64,000 nucleotides of DNA from Nocardia concava NBRC 100430. GTDB lineage: Bacteria; Actinomycetota; Actinomycetes; Mycobacteriales; Mycobacteriaceae. Position numbers and translations under genes: made by a program. The DNA is taken from contig NZ_BAFX01000205.1 of the NCBI RefSeq assembly GCF_000308815.1, forward strand, positions 53,408-117,407, given 5' to 3'. Below are positions 1 to 7,141 of this stretch, piece after piece; position 1 is the first letter of the stretch; the number at the start of each line of letters is the position of its first letter. Below the pieces are notes generated by a model that searched no databases, was not told the origin of the DNA, and was given only the letters and a program-made list of their open reading frames with translations.

Positions 1-681
1 CGCCAGGTCGCCGACGAATTCGACCTCAATCGCGCTACGGCGCAATTGATTCTGGGCCGGCTGGAGTCCTACGGATTCGTGGACGCCTTCCGCGGCAAGG
101 GATTCGTCATCCGCGATGTGCGCGCCGAGGGCGGCGTGGACGTGTACCGGCGGCTGTTCCGGCTGTCCATGCCGGATCCGGAGATCGCCGCGGAGATGTT
201 CGGCAATATCGTCGACGAGGAACGCGGCATCGCGCTCGAGGCGCTGCTGGCCTACACCGGCAGCGAGCGCGCGCTCGATCCGGGCATCCTCAAGGACGCC
301 ATCGACGAACTGGAAACCATTGCGCGCGGTACGGATCCGGATCCGCACCGGATGCTCGCCATCGAACTCGGGCTGCTGCGCGGGCTGCTGACCGTGCTCG
401 GGCACACCGTGCAGCGCGCGGTGCTCAACTCCATCGGCGAGATGGTGCTGGAAGTGCCGGAGGCCGTCGAGGCGTACTTCGCGGTCTCGCCGGATCTGCA
501 CGTGCTGGTGTGGCGGGCGCTGGTCGCGGTGTGGGAGTCCGACGGCGGGCCGAGCCAGGCGCAGCTGGCGCTGTTCGAGGATCTGTTCGGCATGTACCAC
601 CGGAAGGTGGTGGCGCGCTTCGAGGAACTGGTCGGTGCGGCCGGGTCCGAGACGGCCGACGAGGTGGCGGCCACTGCCTGA
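1..681 (+). CDS. GntR-family transcriptional regulator (5' end outside window)
   Basis: The reading frame is open from base 1, so the gene begins upstream and the first part of the DNA-binding domain is missing. The visible N-terminus (RQVADEF, NRATAQLILGRLESYGF, then GKGFVI) is the recognition helix and wing of a GntR winged helix. About 190 residues follow that are mostly alpha-helical and fit an FCD-type ligand-binding domain (family knowledge; metal-binding residues were not assigned). The protein ends with an alanine-rich tail. Its ligand and target genes cannot be told, because the upstream neighbours are outside the window. The downstream small membrane gene is on the opposite strand. 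Confidence 0.8.
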   Translation, partial: RQVADEFDLNRATAQLILGRLESYGFVDAFRGKGFVIRDVRAEGGVDVYRRLFRLSMPDPEIAAEMFGNIVDEERGIALEALLAYTGSERALDPGILKDAIDELETIARGTDPDPHRMLAIELGLLRGLLTVLGHTVQRAVLNSIGEMVLEVPEAVEAYFAVSPDLHVLVWRALVAVWESDGGPSQAQLALFEDLFGMYHRKVVARFEELVGAAGSETADEVAATA

Positions 682-751
682 ATCGGCCCGATCATCGGTG
701 TTTCAAACCCGACGGGTCGGTTTCGTCTCAGACAAGCCCTCTTGGCAGAAA

Positions 752-1045
752 TTATTGCCCGATCACCGCGTTCATGATGGTGCCCGCGCTCGTCGCCACG
801 ATCCCGCCGACGAGCGCGCCGGCCACCTGCTTGGGTGCCTGCACCGCGCCGCCGCTCCACTTCTCCCAGGCGAAGCGACCGCCCGCGTAGGTGATCGCGA
901 GAATCCCCGAGAGCAGCACGAACCAGGTGAAATAGCGGACCAGCCGCAGTAGCTTGTCGGCCACCGGCGGTGTCTCGGGCGTCGGGTTGAAGACCTGTGC
1001 GTGTTGAATCTGGGTCAGCAGTTCGTGGGTTGCTGTAAGAAACAT
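752..1045 (-). CDS. Small two-helix membrane protein
   Basis: A 97-residue protein of unknown function. The start is placed at MFLTATHELL; a longer frame reaches 1126, but its extra N-terminus looks non-coding. Two hydrophobic segments are visible: FTWFVLLSGILAITYAGG at about residues 40-58 and VAGALVGGIVATSAGTIM at about 75-92. They are separated by a short loop containing RFAWEKW. Two closely spaced helices with a small basic loop resemble the TrbC/VirB2 pilin-like fold or other small membrane proteins of actinobacterial mobile elements. No conjugation gene is nearby, so this is only a resemblance. Confidence 0.6.
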   Translation of the reverse strand: MFLTATHELLTQIQHAQVFNPTPETPPVADKLLRLVRYFTWFVLLSGILAITYAGGRFAWEKWSGGAVQAPKQVAGALVGGIVATSAGTIMNAVIGQ

Positions 1046-1217
1046 CTTCGGCGCTCTTCCACGTGTCGGCTGTTCTCCATCCGGAGTACCCGTTATACAC
1101 GCCGGCGCGCAAGGAACTTGCCGCACAACAGAATCCGGTCGCCGTGCAAGGCGCCTTACGCGGTGCCCGCGAACGCAAGGTTGCGCTCAGCAGGCGTGGA
1201 ACGCGCGAGCGGGAAGG

Positions 1218-1403
1218 TCAGTCCACATCGTTGTCGGCCGACAGATACGCTACGGCCGCCAGGTACTGTCGGCACGCGAAGTGCTGATCGTGCGCGCGGA
1301 GAATGGCGCGGGCCTGGCGGTAGGTGAGCGAACGCGGTTCTGCCTCGCAATCACCGGAGTTGTCTGCCGCGATATCGGTGGAACGGACGAGCATCTGCGT
1401 CAT
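1218..1403 (-). CDS. Small conserved hypothetical protein
   Basis: A 61-residue soluble protein with a central helical stretch (RSLTYRQARAILRAH, CRQYLAAVAYLS). No enzymatic motif is recognised. Its promoter side carries the 26-bp palindrome at 1457-1482, a relative of which lies upstream of the minus-strand gene at 3117-3365 and in the leader of the DUF397 gene. This suggests that the small gene belongs to the XRE/DUF397 regulatory module. The predicted start is ATG, preceded by AGAGG. Confidence 0.55.
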   Translation of the reverse strand: MTQMLVRSTDIAADNSGDCEAEPRSLTYRQARAILRAHDQHFACRQYLAAVAYLSADNDVD

Positions 1404-1456
1404 TTGATGCCTCTGGCCGATGAGGTGGATGGTGCACCGAGTTTAGGGTTCCGGCT

Positions 1457-1482
1457 CGTGCAGATGCAAGCACATCTGCACG
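1457..1482. promoter_or_regulatory. Palindromic operator candidate, copy A
   Basis: Perfect 10-bp arms CGTGCAGATG and CATCTGCACG flank the spacer CAAGCA. It lies 54 bases upstream of the start of the small minus-strand gene. The same arrangement (GCAGATG, six bases, CATCTGC) recurs at 3491-3510. A DNA-binding target of the nearby XRE protein is the simplest reading, by inference from proximity. Confidence 0.6.
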
Positions 1483-1733
1483 CTCGCATTCGGGTGTCGG
1501 GCGGTGTCCTCCGGGATAGCTGAGCCCGATTCCGGCGTCACGTGACTTTTCGGACAGGTGGTCCCGAGCTAATCGGACGAACGGGACCGACGGGCCGGGA
1601 TTGTCTGAAATCCTTCGCAACTTCGCTTGGTCTTACGGTGAAACAAGATCAAACATGTTGTGTTGCAAAGGATGTGCCAGCGCTGAGCCATCGATACCGG
1701 GCAATCTGCGTGCTATCGTCGTGCTTGCGGTTG

Positions 1734-1770
1734 CAACTGTAAGTACACCTGATCGAACATTTGCAAGTAC
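1734..1770. promoter_or_regulatory. Degenerate copies of the TGCAAGTAC palindrome
   Basis: Bases 1734-1751 match the 18-bp core of the 3491-3510 palindrome at 14 positions (TGTAAGTAC centre, CACCTG right arm). Bases 1762-1770 repeat the core TGCAAGTAC exactly without the right arm. Both lie within 80 bases upstream of the DUF397 start codon, where an operator would act. Confidence 0.45.
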
Positions 1771-1811
1771 TGGGACCACCGTCTGCGGGCGGTGCTGGCA
1801 AGGAGTCTGAA

Positions 1812-2042
1812 ATGACGGACATCTCGGCAACCCCGATCGATCGCTCTAATCTGTTGTGGCGCAAGAGCACTTTCAGCAATCCCAGCGGTAACTGCGTGGA
1901 GCTCGCCCCCCTTGCCGACGGGCAGGTCGCGGTGCGCAACTCGCGTGACCCCGAGGGTTCGCTGATCGTGTACACGCGGCCGGAGATCGATGCGTTTCTT
2001 CAAGGCGCGAAGAGCGGAGAGTTCGACGACCTCGCGCGCTGA
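1812..2042 (+). CDS. DUF397 protein
   Basis: A 76-residue protein with the DUF397 signature: LLWRKSTFSNPSGNCVELA near the N-terminus, then VAVRNSRDPEG and a short C-terminal helix containing EIDAFLQGAK. DUF397 proteins are small actinobacterial partners encoded beside XRE/DUF5753 regulators (for example in the whiJ-like modules of Streptomyces). They are thought to antagonise or modulate the DNA-binding partner. The start is ATG at 1812 with AAGGAGT a few bases upstream; the in-frame extension to 1761 lacks a ribosome binding site. The matching XRE gene follows 86 bases downstream on the same strand, an order opposite to the common one. Confidence 0.9.
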   Translation: MTDISATPIDRSNLLWRKSTFSNPSGNCVELAPLADGQVAVRNSRDPEGSLIVYTRPEIDAFLQGAKSGEFDDLAR

Positions 2043-2128
2043 GCGGTAGCATTGGCAATCGGCGCGGTGGTTCGCGACAGACGGTTGTGAGTCCACTGCC
2101 GGCAAACCCGAGCATCGGAGTGGACCCC

Positions 2129-3016
2129 ATGATCGCAGAACCCGTTTCCCAGGATCGGGCGGATTCCGCTGTCGCCGAACGTGGCCCAACCGCACTGCGT
2201 ATCGCGGTCGGTAGCCAACTACGGAAGCTGAGGGAACTCAGCGGTATTACGCGGGAGGCCGCGGGTGAACACATCCGCGGGTCCCATGCCAAGATCAGTC
2301 GCCTGGAACTCGGGCGAACCGGATTCAAGGAGCGCGATATCCGGGATCTGTTGGCGCTGTACGGCGTTGACGATCCCGGCGAGCGCGAGCAGTTCCTCGA
2401 TCTGGTTCGCAAGGCGAATCAACCGGGCTGGTGGCATCGCTACAGCGATCTACTCCCGCCCTGGTTCGAAACCTATCTAGGTCTCGAGCACGCGGCGAAA
2501 TCCATTCGCACCTATGAGGGGCAGCTGGTTCCGGGTCTGCTGCAGACCCCCGACTATGCCCGCTCGGTCGTTGCCCTCGGGCACGACGCGGATGGGGAGC
2601 GCCGCGTCTCGCTGCGCAGGCGCCGGCAGGAGCTACTCACCCGCGACGGTGCGCCGAGCTTCTGGGCCGTACTCGACGAGGCGGTCCTGCACCGTCCCGT
2701 GGGCGGTCCCGGTGTGCTGCGCGGCCAGATCGAGCACCTGATCGAGATGTCGAGGCTGCCGAACGTCACCATCCAGTTGCTTCCGTATGCGGCGGGCGGG
2801 CATGCGGCAGCGGGTAGTTCGTTCACCATGCTGCGCTTCGCGGAACCGGAACTTCCGGACATCGTGTATCTGGAGCAGCTGACCAGTGCGCTGTACCTCG
2901 ATCGTCGCCAGGATCTGGAGCTCTACCGCCAGGTCATGGATCAGCTGAGTGTCCAGGCGGAGCCGCCGGAGCGTTCCCGCAAAGAGCTGGCGCGGATAGC
3001 TGCCGAGCTCGACTAG
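2129..3016 (+). CDS. XRE-family regulator with DUF5753 domain
   Basis: A 295-residue DNA-binding protein. Residues of about 20-80 form the helix-turn-helix (VGSQLRKLRELSGITREAAG, then HAKISRLELGR). The rest is the DUF5753 region, with family hallmarks such as WWHRY, WFETYLGLE, IRTYEGQLVPGLLQTPDYAR and the C-terminal YLDRRQDLELYR. Such proteins pair with DUF397 proteins as a regulatory module in actinomycetes. The start is ATG at 2129, behind GGAGTGG; an upstream GTG at 2087 is less well placed. A strong hairpin follows the stop codon. The palindromes at 1457, 1734 and 3491 are candidate targets. Confidence 0.92.
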   Translation: MIAEPVSQDRADSAVAERGPTALRIAVGSQLRKLRELSGITREAAGEHIRGSHAKISRLELGRTGFKERDIRDLLALYGVDDPGEREQFLDLVRKANQPGWWHRYSDLLPPWFETYLGLEHAAKSIRTYEGQLVPGLLQTPDYARSVVALGHDADGERRVSLRRRRQELLTRDGAPSFWAVLDEAVLHRPVGGPGVLRGQIEHLIEMSRLPNVTIQLLPYAAGGHAAAGSSFTMLRFAEPELPDIVYLEQLTSALYLDRRQDLELYRQVMDQLSVQAEPPERSRKELARIAAELD

Positions 3017-3043
3017 GGCGGATAGACACCCCATACATGGATA

Positions 3044-3065
3044 AGGGGCCCCTCTCGGGGCCCCT
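3044..3065 (+). terminator. Hairpin terminator after the XRE gene
   Basis: AGGGGCCCC, a four-base loop TCTC, and GGGGCCCCT form a 9-bp perfect stem beginning 27 bases after the XRE stop codon. There is no U-tract, as is common for actinobacterial terminators. It could also terminate the minus-strand gene that ends at 3117. Confidence 0.75.
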
Positions 3066-3116
3066 ATCAGCGTGCCATCGACCGGACGAGTCGGCCTGCG
3101 GCACGGCCGGATTCGG

Positions 3117-3365
3117 TTACTGCCTGATGAAACTGGAGGCGATTCGCCAGAAGGCCTCCGGCTGCATGGTATGCAGATCCCAGTCGTTCACCATGGCATG
3201 CGCCGTGGTGACGATCCGCTCGATGTCGAAATCATACCGAGTGGCCGCTCCAGTGGATTCGACCTGGCGGATGACGAAAGCGGTTGCCGTCTCACGTGAA
3301 TAGGTTTGCTCCGGCTGACTTCTGTCGGCAAACCCGAGTCGGCTGAGGTTGATTGGCTGGTTCAT
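3117..3365 (-). CDS. Small hypothetical protein
   Basis: An 82-residue soluble protein without a recognised domain. The central part (RETATAFVIRQVESTGAATR, DFDIERIVTTAHAMV) looks like two helices. It ends FWRIASSFIRQ. It lies convergent to the XRE gene and has a copy of the local palindrome about 125 bases upstream of its start (3491-3510), so it may belong to the same small regulon as the gene at 1218-1403. The start is ATG with a GGGG-rich stretch upstream. Confidence 0.6.
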   Translation of the reverse strand: MNQPINLSRLGFADRSQPEQTYSRETATAFVIRQVESTGAATRYDFDIERIVTTAHAMVNDWDLHTMQPEAFWRIASSFIRQ

Positions 3366-3675
3366 TCGAACGCCCCTGACGCCAGGCCGACGGCTAACCG
3401 TGGGCGAAGAATCGCCGGTGATTCACCGCTCGGCTCTCTGGTTGTCCCCTTAGTGGTGCCTTGCACGACGAGTCTATGACCGTGCATTGCGCAGATGCAA
3501 GTACATCTGCAACATCGAATTCGCAGCGCCAGAGCACTTTTCGGGATGCTATGAGTTTGCGAAACAAGGGTTGGCGAAAGGTTGCAATCGAGCCGATCTG
3601 GGCTTTTTCGGTACTTCCGATCGAAACTTCTGGTGCGTCGCGACCGTTCCGCTTTTTCCAGGAATTTGCGGAAGA
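3366..3675. other. Intergenic region
   Basis: About 310 bases upstream of the minus-strand small gene and downstream of the membrane protein gene at 3676. The only structured element seen is the palindrome at 3491-3510. Reading frames crossing it do not look like protein. Confidence 0.5.
3491..3510. promoter_or_regulatory. Palindromic operator candidate, copy B
   Basis: GCAGATG and CATCTGC flank CAAGTA. It is identical to copy A at 1457-1482 in both arms over seven bases and differs by one base in the six-base spacer. It lies upstream of the small gene at 3117-3365 (minus strand). Confidence 0.6.
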
Positions 3676-3921
3676 TCAAAGACGGTCGCGTGGCGCCGGT
3701 CCGGGCAGGTTCGCAGCTTTGACCCGGCGATGTTCGATGATCATGAGGCCGATTCCGTAACGCAGACAGAGCGTCCCCGCGAGCGCCGAGAGGCCACTCA
3801 GGGTGAGCGCCCCGTAGCCGACGGCGGTCAAAGTCATGGCGAAGGCGACGATTCCGGTGGCGGCCAGAATCGGCCCGGGAAGATTGCGTGTCTCGGTGTG
3901 GGTGTTCGGAGTGACAGGCAT
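3676..3921 (-). CDS. Small membrane protein
   Basis: An 81-residue protein with two predicted transmembrane helices (ILAATGIVAFAMTLTAVGYG at about 16-35 and a second containing LSGLSALAGTLCLRYGIGLM at about 39-58), a short polar N-terminus and a basic C-terminal tail. The start is ATG at 3921, preceded by AAAGGA; the longer frame to 4071 has no signal and overlaps the gene ending at 3992. Function unknown. Confidence 0.6.
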   Translation of the reverse strand: MPVTPNTHTETRNLPGPILAATGIVAFAMTLTAVGYGALTLSGLSALAGTLCLRYGIGLMIIEHRRVKAANLPGPAPRDRL

Positions 3922-3991
3922 CGGCACTGTCCTTTCTCCGGGCAATGCGGAACCCGGATTACAGTCGGATACCCGAGTAACCACGCGCGAA

Positions 3992-4579
3992 TCACACTGC
4001 TGTAGAGCCGCGTTCACAACGGCCCGCACTGATGCCCAGATCGTCCAACAGGCCGAGAAACGCGCGCGCATAGGGTGAGACCGCGGTTTCGGCCCGCACG
4101 CGCTCCCAATCGACCTGCACCCGCAATTCCCGTGCGATGTAGAGCAGACGGGTGAAATCCAGCCGGTGCGGATCGGCCACGATCAGCTCCGCCACCAGGA
4201 AGTCGGCGACGGTGACCACCGGCATGTCCTCGGGCCCGACCGGCAGGGCTTCGGCGCGCGCGAGCAGGGCGTCGGTGATCGGCCGGTAGTTGGGCGAGAA
4301 CACCAGATCGACGCGAATATCGCGATCGTAGAGCGTGGTCCGCTCGGTATCGGCGTTCGGTAGCGGCGGGCGCAGGCCCGCGGCGGCCAGCGCTTCGAGC
4401 CCGCGTGCCAGATCGGCGGGCCGCACCAGCACCTCCACCTCCGCCTGCGCCACGGCCAGCGGCCCGCCCCGGGCGTACATGCCGTAGTCGCCGCCCACGG
4501 CGCAGGGAATGTCGTTGTCCCGCAGGACGTGCAGGGTTCGGGTGACGGTGTCGAGCAGCCGGTCGATGGTGCGGACCAT
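3992..4579 (-). CDS. Nucleotidyltransferase-fold protein
   Basis: A 195-residue protein that resembles the nucleotidyltransferase superfamily members related to aminoglycoside and AbiEii-type enzymes. The N-terminal helix (RTIDRLLDTVTRTLHVLRDN) leads into IPCAVGGDYGMYARGG, a typical GG motif strand, followed by VEVLVRP and later IRVDLVFSP, where the second acidic residue would sit. The C-terminal half is helical. The classical GS-x-D-x-D signature is degenerate, so catalytic activity is uncertain. No antitoxin-like partner is adjacent, which argues against a toxin-antitoxin pair. Confidence 0.6.
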   Translation of the reverse strand: MVRTIDRLLDTVTRTLHVLRDNDIPCAVGGDYGMYARGGPLAVAQAEVEVLVRPADLARGLEALAAAGLRPPLPNADTERTTLYDRDIRVDLVFSPNYRPITDALLARAEALPVGPEDMPVVTVADFLVAELIVADPHRLDFTRLLYIARELRVQVDWERVRAETAVSPYARAFLGLLDDLGISAGRCERGSTAV

Positions 4580-4721
4580 ACCCGGGGGCTACCCCTGGGC
4601 GAGCGGGCTAACCCCCGGCGCGGATCACCATCCAGCGGACCCTGAATTGAAACGGGTTCTCAGCGTGTGTTAGCTCTGGAAACAGTGGATTGATCAACCA
4701 GAGTGGACGGGAGCCGGTGCC

Positions 4722-5555
4722 GTGGTGGAATGGCCCGCGTATTTCGACGAGGTGGACGGCGGGTTCTATCCGACCCCGACCGCGGCCAGCCAGTGGTCCT
4801 CGGCGCAGGTGGTCGGCCCGGCGCTGACCGGTCTGCTGGCGCGTGAGCTCGAGCGCGGGCACGCCACCGACGGCTTCGTGCCGGTGCGACTGACCGTGGA
4901 CCTGTTCAGCGCGGCCCGCTTCGCGCACACCACCACCCCGACCGTGCGGGTGCGCGACGGCCGGCGGATTCGCGTCGCGGATGTGAGCGTGGTGCAGGAC
5001 GGCAGGGTGGCCGCCCGGGCGTCGGCGGTGCTGTTGCGGCCCGACGAGCAGCCGCCGGGGGAGCTGTGGCATCGCGAGCGCGAACCGCAGCCGCCGTCGC
5101 TGGAGATCGCGCCGCCCTCGCCGCTGCCGCAGGTGCCGCTGTTCAACAGCGGTGAGGATTCTCCGGTGTGGAATTCGGTGCCCACCGAGCACGAGAACAA
5201 TCTGCGGAAGCGGACCTGGCAGAACCCGATTCGGGTGATCACCGGCGAGGAGCTGACCCCGTTCGTGCGGGTCTCGGTGGTGGCCGAGGCGACCAGCATG
5301 ATGACCAACTGGGGCGACAAGGGCATCGGGTTCATCAATACCGATATGACGCTGGGCCTTTCACGGATGCCCGAGGGCACCGAGATCGGGGTGGAGGCCG
5401 ACAGCCACTTCAGTGAGCACGGCATGGCGGTGGGCGTGGCCACGCTGTTCGACCGCGGCGGGTCCTTCGGCAGCTGCATGGTGACCTCGGTGTCCAATGC
5501 CGGCCGCCAGATCAGCAACGCGCAGCTGGACTCGGTGATGCGCCGGCGCATGTGA
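4722..5555 (+). CDS. Acyl-CoA thioesterase family protein (double hot-dog)
   Basis: A 277-residue protein of the acyl-CoA thioesterase-like family. The N-terminal hot-dog half carries FYPTPTAASQWSS, FVPVRLTVDLFSAARF and the strand VADVSVVQDGRVAARASAVLL. The C-terminal half has FVRVSVVAEATSMMTNWGD, INTDMTLGLSR and GIGVATLFDRGGSFGS-like strands, typical of the acyl-CoA-binding second half. Such proteins hydrolyse or bind acyl-CoA in the cytoplasm; the substrate is unknown. The start is GTG at 4722, behind GGACGGGAG. It is not in an obvious operon. Confidence 0.75.
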   Translation: MVEWPAYFDEVDGGFYPTPTAASQWSSAQVVGPALTGLLARELERGHATDGFVPVRLTVDLFSAARFAHTTTPTVRVRDGRRIRVADVSVVQDGRVAARASAVLLRPDEQPPGELWHREREPQPPSLEIAPPSPLPQVPLFNSGEDSPVWNSVPTEHENNLRKRTWQNPIRVITGEELTPFVRVSVVAEATSMMTNWGDKGIGFINTDMTLGLSRMPEGTEIGVEADSHFSEHGMAVGVATLFDRGGSFGSCMVTSVSNAGRQISNAQLDSVMRRRM

Positions 5556-5718
5556 CGCGGCGGCGGTATCCAAGACCGCCGTTTGGCCACGGACCGGTCT
5601 CGATGTGGCTTCGAACCCGCGAGTCCGCGGCGTCGGCCGGTGGCGTCCCCGTACTCTCGGGCGCGCGAGAGATGAGGAGCTGCCCGGACTTCCGACAAAT
5701 CTGATCCGTGGGGGTGTT

Positions 5719-7125
5719 GTGCTGCGTCGCCTGCGAAATATCGCCGGTGCCTTGATGATCGGATGCTGCGCGATCGTCGGTTTCGGGGCCGCACCGGGAT
5801 TCGCGCAACCCCCGGCCGATATCTCGGGTCAGATTCCGCCCGGGCCACCGAACATCTCCCTGCCCGACATCCAGCGCTGGATCGACCAGTTCATCCCCGC
5901 GCCCCCGCTCGCGCCCGCGCCGGCGAACTCGCCGCTGGTCGACACCGCCGATCTGACACCGGACTTGGCGGCGCTGCGCGCGGCGGCCATGCCCGCGGCC
6001 ATCGGCGACTACTTCGTCGACGACTGGCCCGAGCGGCTCGAGGGCTACGAGCCCGGCGGAATCGTGGCGGTCCGGGACGTGACGGCCACGGCCGCACTCC
6101 CGTTGATCGTGCCGGTCCGGCAGGTGCTGCAGCTGAAGTACCGCACCAACGACTCTCACGACCAGCCCTCCTACGGGATCGCCAGTCTGGTGCTGCCCCT
6201 GGGGAACTGGACCGGGCCGGGCGGACGGCCGGTGGTGGTCAACAACCTGCCCATCGATGCGCTGGGGCGCGACTGCAATCCCAGTTACACCATGGCGCAC
6301 GGGTTTTCGCGGGCCTCCAATTTCACCGGGTACATCCTGCCCACCACCCAGCTGGCGCTGCTGCGCGGGTACGCGGTGCTGATCACCGACCACGAGGGCC
6401 CGCGCATGGCCTACGCCGACCCGGTCGTGGCCGGGCACACCATCCTGGACGCCATTCGCGCCGTGCGCTTCCAGCTGCCGGATGAGCTGGGGGACAGCAA
6501 GTTCGGCATGATCGGCTACTCGGGCGGGGCCATCGCCACCAATGGCGCGGTCAAACTCATGTCGGAGTACGCGCCCGAGCTGACCGACGCGGTGGTCGGC
6601 GCGGCCCTGGGCGGCGTGCCCGCCGATTTCAGCCTGCTGGCGCACACCATGAACGCCAATCTCGCGTCGGGTGTCTTCCTGGGCGCGGTGTTCGGCATCG
6701 GCCGGGAGCGGCCCGAAATCCTTTCCCGCATGAACCATCTCGCGCAGTGGGCGGCGGTGTCGTTCCTCAACAGCCAGTGCGGGGAGATCTTCGCCGTGCC
6801 CGGCATCCTGCAACTGCCCATCGACCTCGCCGCCAATATCCCCGACCCGCTCAACAGCGATCTGGCCAAGGAGATCTACGAGGTCACCCGGATGGACGGC
6901 AGGAAATCGCCTGTGCCGCTGTTCATCTACAACGGCGAACAGGAGTTCTGGGTCCCCGCGATCGGCGCCAGGAACCTCTACCGGGAGCAATGCTCACTCG
7001 GCGTGACAGCGGTGTACCGCAGCGTGCTCGGCGAACACTTCATCGGCGCGGTCACGGGGTATCCAGAATCGCTTACCTGGCTCGACCAACGCCTGCAAGG
7101 CGTGCCCGCGCCCAACGAATGCTGA
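5719..7125 (+). CDS. Secreted lipase (LIP / secretory lipase family)
   Basis: A 468-residue exported alpha/beta hydrolase. Residues 2-29 form a signal peptide (LRRLRN, then a hydrophobic core, ending GFAQ). The mature part contains a Pro-rich linker, then the catalytic domain with the nucleophile elbow GYSGGA (Ser about 268), TDHEGP before it, and the late segments IYNGEQEFWVP and GEHFIGAV carrying the likely Asp/Glu and His. Family members cleave triacylglycerols outside the cell. The start is GTG at 5719, with GTGGGGG just upstream; the longer frame from 5605 would put a non-signal sequence in front of the export signal. Confidence 0.88.
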   Translation: MLRRLRNIAGALMIGCCAIVGFGAAPGFAQPPADISGQIPPGPPNISLPDIQRWIDQFIPAPPLAPAPANSPLVDTADLTPDLAALRAAAMPAAIGDYFVDDWPERLEGYEPGGIVAVRDVTATAALPLIVPVRQVLQLKYRTNDSHDQPSYGIASLVLPLGNWTGPGGRPVVVNNLPIDALGRDCNPSYTMAHGFSRASNFTGYILPTTQLALLRGYAVLITDHEGPRMAYADPVVAGHTILDAIRAVRFQLPDELGDSKFGMIGYSGGAIATNGAVKLMSEYAPELTDAVVGAALGGVPADFSLLAHTMNANLASGVFLGAVFGIGRERPEILSRMNHLAQWAAVSFLNSQCGEIFAVPGILQLPIDLAANIPDPLNSDLAKEIYEVTRMDGRKSPVPLFIYNGEQEFWVPAIGARNLYREQCSLGVTAVYRSVLGEHFIGAVTGYPESLTWLDQRLQGVPAPNEC

Positions 7126-7141
7126 ACGCGGGCAACCGTTC

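Larger units (their letters stand above)
1404..1811. other. Intergenic regulatory region
   Basis: About 400 bases with no convincing gene. It separates the divergent small protein (minus strand, start 1403) from the DUF397 gene (plus strand, start 1812). It holds a perfect palindrome at 1457-1482 and two degenerate copies or half-copies at 1734-1770. Base composition is more AT-rich than in the flanking genes, as expected for a promoter region. Confidence 0.6.

Noticed and set aside
1650..1663. KstR-like sequence TCAAACATGTTGTG
   Set aside because: One mismatch to the consensus and no lipid gene next to it; likely chance.
3362..3679. Minus-strand frame spanning the palindrome at 3491
   Set aside because: It reads through the operator-like palindrome, has cysteine/arginine-biased composition and no ribosome binding site.
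3992..4579. Toxin-antitoxin system around the nucleotidyltransferase-fold gene
   Set aside because: No adjacent antitoxin-type partner, and the catalytic signature is degenerate.
5512..6990. 492-codon open frame antisense to the lipase
   Set aside because: His/Arg/Gly-rich composition typical of a mirrored GC-rich gene; no start signal.
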